From positions 64,339,312 to 64,403,311 of the forward strand of contig CM065684.1 in the NCBI GenBank assembly GCA_017654935.2: DNA of 64,000 nt. The letters run 5' to 3'. The notes under the pieces are model-generated. The model ran no database searches and was not told the DNA's origin. It worked only from the letters and a program-made list of their open reading frames with translations. Made by a program: the position numbers and the translations under genes. The stretch is from Phymorhynchus buccinoides (Eukaryota; Mollusca; Gastropoda; Neogastropoda; Raphitomidae). Shown here in pieces: positions 54,061-64,000 of this stretch (the stretch's first letter is position 1; each line of letters begins with the position of its first letter).

Positions 54061-54164
54061 CGAGGGGACCGATACTGAAAAATGTATATGCTAAGATTGA
54101 ATATTTAAAACTCATGAAGGGTCCTTGTCAGATTACGTTTAAAATGTCCAAACCCGCGGACTCC

Positions 54165-54260
54165 AGGAAACGAATGGTTTTGTTTTACGTCTCGTCGACC
54201 GAGGTCATGTGAGACATTTCTTTGAATTGAGATGGGGGGGAAAAAGGGGGAAAAGGAATA
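54165..54260 (-). repeat. Fragment related to the SINE-like 3' end
   Basis: AACGAATGGTTTTGTTTTACGTCTCGTCGACC is split here as AACGAATGGTTTTG and TTTTACGTCTCGTCGACC. It resembles the GTTTTACGTCC left ends at 37697, 47943 and 63553. Confidence 0.4.
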
Positions 54261-54329
54261 AGAGAGGTATTTATTTCTTTAAATAAAGTTGTTCCAACTT
54301 TCGTACGTTTTATACCGTGTTTTGGGTCT

Positions 54330-54870
54330 GATTAGTAGGTCACAACCTATGTCTGGCGTGGCCCGCGCTTGGACGACTAAAATTGTGGATATTTTAGTAA
54401 AATGTTTACATTAAAAAGCTTTGGATGCTAACTCTTAGAGCTATATGTGATTACAATTTTCAGGACCACTTTTTAAAATCAACAAAGGTTTAAAAACTCG
54501 AAAAAGGTCAACAAATGTTTATGTACACAAATTTACACATAATCTTTATTTTGCCAAAAAAGTATTAAAACTTTTTAAAAACATAAAATATGTTGAACTT
54601 TTTAGTTAAAAAGATGTGTTTAAATTTTAATTTGTTCAAAGCCAATGACTTCACTTGTATGTATAACTTTCGCTATTGTCTATTTTGCTACGTGCAAAAT
54701 GTAAAATTTAAATCAAGTGGATCCCCATCCCTCAAAATTCCGATGATACCTAATCCTGACTCAAAAGAAAGGCTCCAAAGAAATATACAGTGGGCCGAGT
54801 CCTGGTGGTACATCCAAACTATCATATTTACAAAAATGGGGATTTACTGTTATAAGTGCTTAAAATAATA
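54330..54870. repeat. Dispersed repeat family B, copy 2 (longer)
   Basis: Blocks in order: TGGCGTGGCCCGCGCTTGGA, TTTTCAGGACCACTTTTTAA, ATCTTTATTTTGCC, GGATCCCCATCCCTCAAAAT and GTGGGCCGAGTCCTGGT. The same series occurs at about 62748-63180. No protein family was recognised. Confidence 0.6.
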
Positions 54871-55232
54871 TTAAGTTTGAATTTCTTATCTTATCTTTTA
54901 TTTTTTAAAACAGATAAATGAACTTGTGTTAAAATATTTTTAAAATGTTCTTAGGATTAACGACTTTGTTAAAAATGGTGGCCAAAGGTCGTTTGATTGA
55001 GAGTTTCGGCGAACCAGATCATTGGGGCCCACCCCTCCTCCAGGAAACAACGCTTACTCTTCTTTTGAAAGAGGGTGAGGTAGCGCGTGGCTTCTGTCAC
55101 CCGTGACTAACCCCTCCCCCCTCCCCCACCACCACTCCACCCCAAGCCTACTTCCTTCTACCCTCACCCCGTCTTGGGTCCAGCATGTCTGTCAGCGGTC
55201 AATCAGGAATGGCGAAAGTGGTGGCCTATCCT
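54871..55232. other. Spacer, no gene recognised
   Basis: C-rich CTCCCCC run near 55112-55165. The proline-rich frame there is compositional. Confidence 0.4.
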
Positions 55233-55457
55233 GGGCTGGGATTCATGACGCCCGTTACCCATTGGTAAAGTCGCCAACCCATGGGTAAAGTACCAACAGC
55301 GGGTACACTACCCATTGGTAGCGCTACCCGCGTATTCATGAACAGCCTAACCCCTCAACCCCGTTGGTAAATTTGCCCCTGCCCCTAGCCGGGGTACGCA
55401 GTGGGTAACTGGCCCTAGAACGTTGGTAAAAATGGCGGACCCGTTGTTGTGGTGTTT

Positions 55458-55718
55458 ATGCAGAGAAGAAATAGGCGAGCATTGCGGAGAAACAGAGTAT
55501 TTAGAGATCGCATTGACCCACTTGAAAAATTTGACGACGTTGACATTTTTAATAAATTCCGTTTTCGACGCGCAGACATTCTCAGAATAGTGGGCGAGGT
55601 AGAAAACGAGCTCCGCCATGCGAACCGGCTCGGCTCTCTCCCTCCCCCATTTGCAAGTTACTTGCCAAGTAGGCCTATGTTTGACGCTTCGTTTCTATGC
55701 CAATGGATCATTTCGTAG
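55458..55718 (+). pseudogene. HARBI1-like transposase, N-terminal fragment
   Basis: From ATG at 55458 the frame reads MQRRNRRALRRNRVFRDRID followed by PLEKFDDVDIFNKFRFRRAD and ILRIVGEVENEL. This matches the N-terminal helical region of Harbinger nucleases (arginine-rich start, RDR..NPL, ..YRF....I). It stops at 55718 after about 87 residues, long before the DDE nuclease core, which is missing. A second start (ATGGCGGAC at 55433) lies in another frame and may be the original one separated by a 1 bp change. Confidence 0.6.
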
Positions 55719-56067
55719 GAGAGAGTGGTTGCGGCAGATCGGTAGAAAATAACTGACCTTTGATTGTACCAAACCATACCACAGACTATGTGATCGACAT
55801 TTCATTTTTTGTTAAAGATAAAAAGGCACAGACGCACAATAACTGAGTGAAACTGAAAGGCAGTCAGTCAACGGCGGTGAAGGATCAAACTGAACTCTGA
55901 GTGTTCAGTGCGTGAAAATCAAAACACTGTAGGCCCTATTATCTCGTACAGAACAAGATAGGCCTACAGTTTGGTCTCATAATCACACTACACTGTGGTC
56001 TCATACAAGCACAGCAAGCCTTCACACATTGCAACTCAATCCAAGCACAATTTAGTGTGTGTTTGTA

Positions 56068-56116
<49 letters not shown>
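56068..56116. repeat. (GT)n microsatellite
   Basis: About 22 uninterrupted GT units. Confidence 0.93.
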
Positions 56117-56117
<1 letters not shown>

Positions 56118-56671
56118 TATGTAGTATGTATGCCTGTGTGTGCTTACAGTGCAGCAGAATCTTCAGCGTGATGAAGTTGGCTGCCTAAGGCGAAGAAGAA
56201 GTGTGTTCAAAGGCGCAACATGTTTTAACTTAAAATAAGAAGTTAAGGGTTCCTGAAATTTTGACACAAATTTTCTTAATGCTTTTTAAATGTTTCTAAA
56301 TTTAAGAATCAATGCTGAAATAAGCCTTGATCAACTGATGCTGGTTTGCTTGCATATAGACTATTACATTCTTACATAGATTAAATAAAAAGCACAAAAA
56401 TGTAATTGTGCGAGACATCAAAACAGTCCAAAAAGACAGACAAAAGGATTGTGGATCCAAGTGCTAATCCAAATTCTTGGTTATAAAATGCAAACAAAAT
56501 ACATAAAACAGAACACAATTTGTTTTAAATAAGTAACCATTATGGGCATCATTGCTGCAGTAAGAACAAAACACAAACCATTCAACCTTATTTGCTAAGA
56601 CAACATGTGTATATTTTCTTCTCCCTTCTTATTCCACTTTTCAATAGTGATGAAAATAGAACTTATTTCCT

Positions 56672-56674
<3 letters not shown>

Positions 56675-56717
<43 letters not shown>
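56675..56717. repeat. (CA)n microsatellite
   Basis: About 20 CA units. It is followed by a short sequence with CATTTTGACTTGACACC. Confidence 0.93.
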
Positions 56718-56718
<1 letters not shown>

Positions 56719-57068
56719 TAAGCATAGTCTTTCATCCTCATTAAAGATCATTTTGACTTGACACCACACACAGTGACACACACACACATAACATATGCAT
56801 ACAGAGAGAGAGAGAGTAACTGGATTTTGAAGAGCACTTTTGTTGTTGCTTCTGCTTTGAATTTGTTTATGTGAAACACATAAAAGACTGACAGTTGAAG
56901 AGAAATGGATTTTCTTTTTTTCCCCTTACATGCATCAAATCCTCATCAATATTCAAGGGGGAAAAACACCTCAATTGCAATAAAATTAAAGTTTTCATCA
57001 ATGTGTTCTTCTGAAACATTGCATTTGATTATAACAAAATTTGAGAGAAACATTTATTTTCTATTCAG

Positions 57069-57070
<2 letters not shown>

Positions 57071-57105
<35 letters not shown>
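57071..57105. repeat. (TC)n microsatellite
   Basis: About 17 TC units. Confidence 0.93.
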
Positions 57106-57109
<4 letters not shown>

Positions 57110-57411
57110 AAAAAAATAATAATTCTTTTAAAAAAATGACAGCTGTACCACAAACTTGTATAAGCAGGTTGTGGCACACATACTAGTCCTAGCAAAGTCA
57201 CCACAGACATGCATGTGTGGGGATTTTAATGGACACAAGTCATCTGTAAATGTCCTCCTTAGTAATCCCAGAGAACATTATCAATTAAAAGCTGTATTTA
57301 TGCAATTGATTTGGATAGCATTCATCTATGAAAATGCTTACTGAAACTTTATGATCCATTACTTATTTGCATATGAAAGAATCATGGCATACTGGCATTT
57401 AGCTTCCAAGT

Positions 57412-57412
<1 letters not shown>

Positions 57413-57508
<96 letters not shown>
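57413..57508. repeat. (GT)n microsatellite
   Basis: About 47 uninterrupted GT units, the longest pure GT run in the window. Confidence 0.96.
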
Positions 57509-57810
57509 TGCAGTATTATGGAGGAATAGCTACTTAATGCTGTGCATGCAGAATCAAAACATTGTAATGGTTTATAATAGCAGGCATGTAAAAATACCTA
57601 CCACTATTAAAGTACAAAGAAATTCACCAATAAAAAGCTTACATGATGTTGATAAGGATGATTGTAGAAATAGTAAAAATCAGTAGTTGAAAAAGTAGTG
57701 GATATTTAACCTCTAGTGGGAAAATAGAACCCAGGCTATTTTCCCTCCCTTCGGTCACCAACGCTCTCTGCACTAAAAATATAGATTTCAATAAGTATGC
57801 CAATGAGTCT

Positions 57811-57834
57811 GTGTGTGTGTGTGTGTGTGTGTGT

Positions 57835-57892
<58 letters not shown>
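57811..57892. repeat. (GT)n microsatellite with one interruption
   Basis: About 80 bp of GT, interrupted by GTTGTTTGTG near 57832. Confidence 0.95.
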
Positions 57893-57894
<2 letters not shown>

Positions 57895-58567
57895 TTTCAA
57901 TCTCATTGGGTGCAACTTTTCCTGGTATATAAGGATTTCCTGTTTTTGAATGTTACCAGAAAAGGAAGTTCCTTTTTTTAATTTGTTAAACAAGATCTTT
58001 GTGTGTCTACTGTATTTTTCAAACACTTTAAAATAAGCATTAGTATCAATTGTGGAAAAAGCAGACTAAGATACCTTCATAAATCAATTTTTGCTTCAGC
58101 TGCAGGAGGACATTACCCCTGGACCCCGGCCTTTCAGTTTTTTTTCATTTTGTGTAGTTGCACCCATGCAATCTGTCACTGTCTGCTTTCTATGTCTCTG
58201 ACTTTGTTTCTGTCTCTGTTCCTCTGTTTTTCCTGTCTGTGTAGCAAAGTGTGTTTGTGTACTGTATACAGCAAAGCATATATGTATTTATATCGGGGGT
58301 AATTGTGTGTGTGGTTCTGTTTGTGTGCAAGTACTAGTTTTATGGACAGATGAATGCGCATTTTGTGCACGTCCAAAAATTAATGTGCAAGCGCTTGCAC
58401 ACACTCATAAACACATATAAGTTTATGGACAGATGCATGCATGCACACACAATCCACACATGTGCATCTGTGTGTGCATGCACATGCACTTACACATTGT
58501 CTGAATCACTTTTAGTGGCAGGACATAAAATCAAAGAACGCACACACAGTTGAGGATTTTGAAAAGC

Positions 58568-58775
58568 TTTTCAACAAAATCTCCCATTCACTCCTCATCC
58601 ACAAACTTTACCACTATGGCACAGCGGCCCTTTCAACACATGGATTAATAACTTCCGGACAAGCGAAAAGCAGAAAGTAGTGGTAGAAGGAGTTGCATTA
58701 GAAGCAATTACTGTCGAATCAGGAGTTCCCCAAGGTTCTGTGCTCAGGCAACCCCTTCATGTTTCTTTTTTTTAT
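58568..58775 (+). pseudogene. LINE reverse transcriptase fragment
   Basis: Fragments KISHSLLIHKLYHYG and, after a frameshift, TWINNFRTSEKQKVVVEG and ESGVPQGSVL match RT motifs of jockey/CR1-like LINEs (the SGVPQGSVL box precedes the catalytic aspartates). It stops shortly after and has no further domains. It lies inside the PIF/Harbinger-like region. Confidence 0.72.
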
Positions 58776-58822
58776 ATATCAATGCAGACACACACATGAT
58801 AAAGACACAAGCACACATGCTC

Positions 58823-58845
58823 CCCCCCCCCCCCCCCCCCCCCCC
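58823..58845. repeat. Poly-C run
   Basis: More than 20 C bases in CA-rich surroundings. The length is unreliable. Confidence 0.85.
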
Positions 58846-58899
58846 ACACATTGATTAGTTGCATACAGTACACACACACTTTGATACACATAGACAGAC

Positions 58900-59257
58900 T
58901 TGGTTAGGTTAGGTTAGGTACATTATAGTCTCGGAGGCATCTGTGAAATTCGGGTTTCTCCCAGCTGGAGAGCGTGTCGCAGCCAGAGACGCACCACCCT
59001 TTTTTTTTTGTGGCATGTGATTTTAGTGTGACTGATGAGGAAGGAAGGGAGGGGGGTACATTTTGACCAAATGACAACTTTTTCGTTGCTACTGGGTTTA
59101 ACATGCGCTAAGTGCATGATCACACGGAACCTCGGTTTATCGTCTCATCTGAAAGACCGCAAGGCCTAGTGCAAAGTGAGAGAAAAATCCCCTGAACCCA
59201 GGTTCAAACTCTGATTTACTTGACACGAAGTGAACACGCTACCACTGTGCCACTCTA
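58900..59257 (-). mobile_element. tRNA-derived SINE (minus orientation)
   Basis: The minus strand starts around 59257 with AGAGTGGCACAGTGGTAGCG (A-box-like) and 40 bases later has GAGTTTGAACCTGG (B-box-like). The body ends at 58900 with a short tandem tail (ACCTAACC units). A tRNA head plus simple tail defines a SINE. The target duplication was not identified. Confidence 0.55.
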
Positions 59258-59344
59258 CACAGACAGACAGGAAGGACATAGAAACAGAGAGATAGATACA
59301 AAGTCAGAGACAGCAGACAATGACAGATTGAGAGATAAAAACAG

Positions 59345-59405
59345 AGAGAGACACACACACACAGGGTGTTCTCCTTGTGTCACACACACACACACACACA
59401 CACAC
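59345..59405. repeat. (CA)n microsatellite, two blocks
   Basis: Two CA runs separated by a GGGTGTTCTCCTTGTG segment. Confidence 0.88.
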
Positions 59406-59689
59406 TGACAGCAGACTCATTCGCATACTGATTGAAATCTATTTCTAGCGCAGACAGCATTAGTTGACTGGAAGTGCAAGAAAATATCCTGATTTTTATG
59501 TTCCCACAAGAGGGCAAATAGCCACTGTCAATGAACAAAAAAGCATAAAATTACATATAACAGGGTACAATTTTTGTTTAGTGGCAAATATAATTAGGCC
59601 TACTCACAAAATCAAGTGATCAAAACGCAAAATAATGTCACTCGCATACACACACAGTCAGGTTTATTGTATAATATTAACTCAGGTCA

Positions 59690-60071
59690 GGTCAGGTCAG
59701 GTAGTTAGGACATTAGGCCTCGCGGCCTCTTCACTGTCCTGTCATTTTTGTTTGAACTTTTGCACAGCTGAGAGGTATTTGTATTTTGTTTTCGGCAAAT
59801 CTGCCTTTTAGTCATGCTCATATTGTAGTTTTGATATGTTGGTGTATCCACCAAGGTGGATTTTGAATTGTGTTAGATTCTGTGCTCGTTTAATATGTGC
59901 AGGAAGAGTATTCCAAAACTGTATTACTCTGTTAGAAAAGAATTTTGTTATAATATTAGTTCGGCTATACGATTGGACAAACTATGGCGCAACGAGCCTT
60001 TCAAATATAATACAGAAGATCACCTAACTCGAGTTTTCAACTGGGAGCCGACGTCAGAGGCCGAGGAAGGC
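59690..60071. other. Retroposon-like debris
   Basis: Begins with four GGTCA pentamer units (GGTCAGGTCAGGTCAGG), similar in style to the tail of the SINE at 58900. The rest has no clear motif. Confidence 0.35.
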
Positions 60072-60335
60072 CTATTGTCGGAAAAGTTCCTGTGATAGTC
60101 TAAGTCTGCCTTGTTCAAGTTGTTGCTTTGATTTGCCACGCTTCGTTCTTTTTCTTGTGGGAGAGTAGAAGAGTTTGCCTACAATTATTGACTTAAAATC
60201 AATAATGCTGTCCAACAGCATCTTATTTTCCTCTGGTGAGAAGTTTCCATGCCGACCATTCTTGTTTTCCTCTTCTTCAACAGAACACTCGCGGGCCTGC
60301 TTCGGTTCTCCATCGTTACAACTGCGGGACGGAAG
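60072..60335 (-). pseudogene. Myb/SANT-like protein fragment of the Harbinger-like element
   Basis: The 88-codon open minus frame reads EEEENKNGRHGNFSPEENKM followed by LLDSIIDFKSIIVGKL. NFSPEE..MLLD....FKSII resembles the first helices of Myb/SANT-like domains that accompany Harbinger transposases. It has no start codon in frame (a TAA precedes it) and lacks later helices. It reads inward from the right terminus, opposite to the transposase fragment. Confidence 0.45.
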
Positions 60336-60689
60336 TTATCGTATCGTAAATGAAACTAATGAACGCGCGTGCGCACGGGAATCCCCTTTGCATCTAAAAA
60401 TAGACGGTTGGTAGCTACCCTTTGCTTGCCAAGTGTGACATGAATACAGGGGCAACTTTACCCACTGGCCTGTCGTGTACCCATGGGTAGCTACCAATGG
60501 GTAGAAAATTTACCCATGGGTAAACTCAAGCGCTTCATGAATCCCAGCCCTGTTGTAAGCTGGGGTAAGAGGAGATGAAAACCCTAGCTGTCAACAAGTG
60601 TCGCTCGTCACCGGAACGGGTATCCACTGGTCTATGTAAATGATGTTGACACAGTTGGTTTATTAAAACTCCGCCCCTTTTAACCCAGG

Positions 60690-61711
60690 TTGCAATTTCT
60701 ACGAGCTCCTAACAGAAAACTGCGTGAGTGTAATTATTTTCTCTCCCTGAAATGTTCATCAGAAAACGCACATATTCGGTTCTGTAGAGGGCTGTTAGGG
60801 GTACACAAAAGGACAATGAAAATACCGGTTCTAGCAGAACTAGGAAGATATCCAATCTCACTTAACACAATAGGACAAGTAATATCATTTTGGGTACATA
60901 TAATCGAGTCAAAAGAAGACAGCTACATTAAGCAAGCATATAATGATATGATATCAGCTGAAGTTCGAAATAAAGCACCTTGGATAACATATGTTAAATC
61001 TTTGCTACAATCACTGGGCTTCTTACATATATGGAAAAATCAGGGCACTTTAAATATTAAAAGACTTAGATATTCATTAATTAATAAATTGAAAGAATAT
61101 TATGTACAGTTTTGGAAAACCATTAAAGGCAGTGATGCCTCAAGGCTTCAATTCTATAACATAGTCACACGGTCTTACAATATCCAGCCATATCTAACAA
61201 CATGCAAGAACGTAAAACATAAAACCTCTCTATGTCGCTTAAAATTAAGTCAACACGACCTTCACATTGAAAGGGGCCGCCATCGCCATATTCCAAGAGA
61301 AGACAGACTTTGTCAATCTTGTAGCGTGGTGGAGGATGAACTTCATTTTCTAGATAGATGTACACTGTATACCGATTTGCGGCTTGCTCTTATCAATGGT
61401 ATTAACAGACAGCTGCATTCTTTATTGTTAACAGATTTTCAGTCTCCAAGTCTCATACTGAAATCAAATTCCTTTCAACCTGAAATAGCAAGATACATTT
61501 ATGAATGCTTTGCTGTCCGCAGTAAGTAATTAGCAAGAATATATAAATGTATTATTATTATTATTATTATCTGCTGCATTTACTTCGTCACGAACTTTAC
61601 CTTGTGCTTTTTGTTTTATTTTCTTTCTTTCGTGGTATGTGCTTACTACTTCTGTGTCAATAATTCCTTTGATGGTTTTACGACAAATAAAAGAGTTTGA
61701 GTTTGAGTTTT
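60690..61711 (+). mobile_element. 5'-truncated LINE, C-terminal ORF2 and 3' end
   Basis: The 279-residue open frame (to 61529) has the style of a LINE ORF2 C-terminus: helical region with LLGVHKRTMKIPVLAELGRY and a zinc-ribbon-like motif with CQSCSVVEDELHFLDRC, as in the zf-RVT region. RT and endonuclease are absent (5' truncation). Downstream is a (TTA)n run near 61551-61571, then AATAAAA at 61686 and a GAGTTT tail repeated three times to 61711. The frame is uninterrupted, suggesting a fairly young copy. Confidence 0.75.
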
Positions 61712-62747
61712 GTTGCTGGTGCTCGTATCAATCGCAATAGGAAAGACTCGTAGTATTGATTTCATAGGAATGTTATAGTTTGGGCTCACTTCATAATAAA
61801 AGGCTGTAAGAAGAATATTGAAAGAGCCAGATTCCATTTTATCCGCAAATGAGGAACATGCCACAGTCCCATTTCAGTAACTCATGAGCAGCATGAACAC
61901 AAAGTGTAGAATGGTCCCAGTTCTTGTCTTCTGCCATTTTAAGGAAGAGTAATGCTCTCGTTGTATACTTATTTATTTGTTTCTTTGACTGTTCACGCAA
62001 CATCCACTGCACAAAGCATAGAATCACTTCACACTGGCGTAGGAACGGGGGGGGGGGGGGGGGGGGCAGGCAGGGGGCAGCTGCCCCCCCTGGCTTCTCT
62101 CTGCCCCCCAAAAAAATTTATAACGGCAACCCCCCAAAAACAAAAAACAAAAAACCTCCAGAAAGGACACAAGGAAACGAAAGAGTTAATAGTCTCAGCC
62201 CATTCACTACACATTGCTGTCATGGACTTGGTACTGCATCAAAGATGGATTTGAGGAGGGTTACAGGGTTCCACCCCCTCAGACAAAAAATGGAAAGAAA
62301 ACGAGGAAGACAAATTGTAGTTCCATGCTACAGTTATTCTCTCACGAGAAGCCCTGGTTGCCTCTTTTACATTCAAATTATCATCAGCTTCTGGGAGGCA
62401 ATCCCCCCAGACCCATCACCCCACCCCAACTGACCACTTGGAGCTACCCCCTCCCCTCTTCCATGACTGGCTGATCCGCCCCAAACATGGTTGTATTTTT
62501 ATGCTTTTTCGTTGTCTCCTTTCAATTCACATCATGTTTTATTTCATTCATAGATTTTTTATGTCATTGATTATGATTATGTTTAAAAATAACAATAATA
62601 AAGTATTTTTGTAGGATTTACTAAGTCATGTAATTTAACCTATCCATCCATTCGTCTTGTCTGTGCGCTTACTTTATTATTTATCATTCTTTTTTCTTAG
62701 TTTTATCTTTATTTTATTTTAATTAGAAGGTCAGAACCTTAATTAGT
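61712..62747. other. Stretch with a G-run element, no gene recognised
   Basis: At 62035-62102 CACTGGCGTAGGAACGGGG with a long G-run and GGCAGCTGCCCCCCCTGGC is a GC palindrome-like block resembling the end of a non-autonomous DNA element common in marine invertebrates (from memory of style only). No partner terminus was established. Confidence 0.35.
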
Positions 62748-63180
62748 TGCCATGACCCGCACTAGGACCGCCATAAATTATAATACTACATTTGTTTTAT
62801 AATGTTTCTATTAAAATGCCTTGATATTGACTCCCCGAGCTATCTTCGGATTTTAATTTCCAGGACCACTTTTTTTTTTAAACACTTTTTTTTTTTAAAT
62901 CGAAGAAAGGTCTTTAAGTCTAAACAATATGTACAGAATATTCTTTATTACCAAAAAAAGTTTTAAAATGTTAAAATCCCGATGAATGGCTTACATGAAG
63001 CCTAAATTGTTGGTTTTAAGACCATATACTTTATCTGTATGTTAAATATTTACGAATGAAAGTTTTATTTATGATCATAGAGTGAGGATCCCTAAACTTA
63101 GCTTTCAAAAAAGGAAACATCAACCCTCTTGACTCAGGGCTTCCAAAAAAGTATGGGCCGAGTCTGGGCAATATCAAAAT
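62748..63180. repeat. Dispersed repeat family B, copy 3
   Basis: Same series of blocks as 54330-54870: CATGACCCGCACTAGGACC, CCCCGAGCTATC, TTCCAGGACCACTTTTTTTT, TTCTTTATTACC, GAGGATCCCTAAACTTAGC and ATGGGCCGAGTCTGGGC. Confidence 0.6.
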
Positions 63181-63339
63181 TTAAAAAAAAAGTTTTGTAT
63201 AATAATTATACAAAAAGAGCATATTAATTACTCTATTATAGGGATCCTGTCTCTTTTGATTATGCATATGTTTAATGCTTGTTATAAAAAAGTTAGTTAA
63301 ATCTATGGTAAAATAGTTTGACAAGTTCTCCAGTATTAC

Positions 63340-63420
63340 TTTATTTACACGTTCCAATATGATGTTATTTACACGTTCCAATATGATGTTATTTACACGT
63401 TCCAATATGATGTTATTTAC
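63340..63420. repeat. 24 bp tandem repeat, 3 copies
   Basis: The unit TTATTTACACGTTCCAATAT plus GATG occurs three times with virtually no change. Confidence 0.92.
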
Positions 63421-63552
63421 AAGTTTATTTTGTACAGTAGCATCATATACAGTTATTTCCAATTTACAGTAGAGGTGGTGGCGGTTAACGATTCTTTCTT
63501 ACTTAGACCGGAGGGAGGGAGGGAGAGGGACCCCTCCTCCCCGGCCCAAGCA

Positions 63553-63799
63553 CGACGACGAAAATGGAGTTTTACGTCCTCTTGGTCTGAATCAGACACA
63601 TATGGGACATTTGTAAATACAAATATGGTGGGAACAATAAGTATACTGGAGGCAATGCCCGGAGGCAGTACGAAACCAGTAAAGTCCCGATTTTTTAAAA
63701 TTAATACAGATAGCTGTAGCGGTGACCACGCCTCGGTTAAACCTCATCGGCTATGGCACCGCCACAAGTATTAGTTCTTATTACTAAATATAACCCCCA
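63553..63799 (-). mobile_element. SINE-like element with 9 bp target duplication, nested in a repeat
   Basis: Flanked by GCCCAAGCA at 63544-63552 and 63800-63808. The body matches 37697-37920 (ACGACGAAAATGG, GTTTTACGTCCTCTTGGTCT, GGAGGCAATGCCCGGAGGCA). The flanking G-rich repeat is interrupted: its homologue at 49603-49700 runs straight through the insertion point. Confidence 0.78.
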
Positions 63800-63808
63800 G
63801 CCCAAGCA

Positions 63809-64000
63809 GAGGAAAGGCGTGGCTTTAATAGTCCAAGTACAAAGTACGGGGGGGAGCACAAACGCTAAGCGTGACGACTACGAAGGCGCCCCTCCGAAGC
63901 ACGCGTCGGGCATCCATCTACGGGGGGGGCAAGGGATTAAAAAATGGGAAACTCGAAAGAGTTTATTTGGCACATCTCCGTATGTGCTGTTTAAAAAGGG
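63809..64000. repeat. Continuation of the interrupted G-rich repeat
   Basis: GAGGAAAGGCGTGGCTTT continues the repeat seen at 49675. The rest has a GGGGGG run and no gene. Confidence 0.45.

Larger units (their letters stand above)
55233..60550. mobile_element. PIF/Harbinger-like DNA transposon, degraded (5.3 kb)
   Basis: The termini GGGCTGGGATTCATGA (55233-55248) and its exact inverted partner (60535-60550) bracket the region. Both ends carry multiple subterminal units of the palindrome type TACCCATGGGTA / TACCAATGGGTA. Inside the left end is the start of a HARBI1-like nuclease gene, and inside the right end, on the opposite strand, a Myb/SANT-like fragment. That two-gene arrangement is typical of PIF/Harbinger. 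A clear 3 bp target duplication was not found. The interior has been invaded by microsatellites, a LINE fragment and a SINE. Confidence 0.65.

Overview
The window is animal (metazoan) genomic DNA, most likely from a marine invertebrate and probably a lophotrochozoan such as a gastropod mollusc. The grounds are long intron-like spacers, AT-rich background, very many di- and trinucleotide microsatellites, tRNA-derived SINE-like repeats, a DIRS-type element, a Ty3/Gypsy-type LTR element, PIF/Harbinger and piggyBac-like non-autonomous DNA elements, and GT-AG splice signals. Nothing prokaryotic is present. The species assignment is an inference from repeat style.

Layout. 0-8.6 kb: repeats only, including a 2.2 kb inverted-repeat DNA element (3812-6037) that carries a nested hairpin MITE and a two-unit repeat rich in TGACCTT motifs. 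8.6-21.8 kb: a run of minisatellites (94, 33, 60, 101, 100 and 78 bp periods) around the only convincing host genes, all on the minus strand. These are a divergent PAR/NFIL3-type bZIP factor whose C-terminus is encoded by about 23 copies of a 33 bp minisatellite (11679-13419, with a likely upstream exon at 13937-14023), and exons of a single-pass membrane protein (18634-18855 and 14871-15027, possibly 20779-20970). A Ty3/Gypsy integrase remnant lies in the long intron. 23.5-27.6 kb: a 500 N gap followed by three satellites (38, 103 and 34 bp) that look error-rich. 29.9-30.4 kb: two back-to-back palindromic MITEs. 31.1-37.7 kb: a decayed DIRS-like retrotransposon with inverted terminal repeats, internal complementary region, Gag, RT, RNase H and tyrosine recombinase remnants. 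38.2-39.4 kb: a 36 bp minisatellite.

39.7-46.9 kb holds the best-preserved mobile element: a complete, young LTR retrotransposon on the minus strand (1380 bp LTRs with 8 differences, 5 bp target duplication, tRNA-Ala-like primer site, polypurine tract). Its single intact 1026-codon ORF encodes Gag, protease and integrase but no reverse transcriptase or RNase H. The integrase follows the protease directly, as in Gmr1-like elements, and only about 95 bp remain before the 3' LTR. This looks like a recently mobile element that depends on reverse transcriptase supplied in trans.

46.9-64 kb: dispersed repeats, three piggyBac-like MITEs within 3 kb, a four-armed inverted/direct repeat, a GC-rich hairpin island, a 5.3 kb PIF/Harbinger-like element (55233-60550) with transposase and Myb-like remnants at opposite ends, a 5'-truncated LINE (60690-61711) and SINE-like insertions with clear target duplications.

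The genes do not form an operon or pathway. The main biological themes are repeat expansion inside a transcription factor exon and layered transposon insertion.
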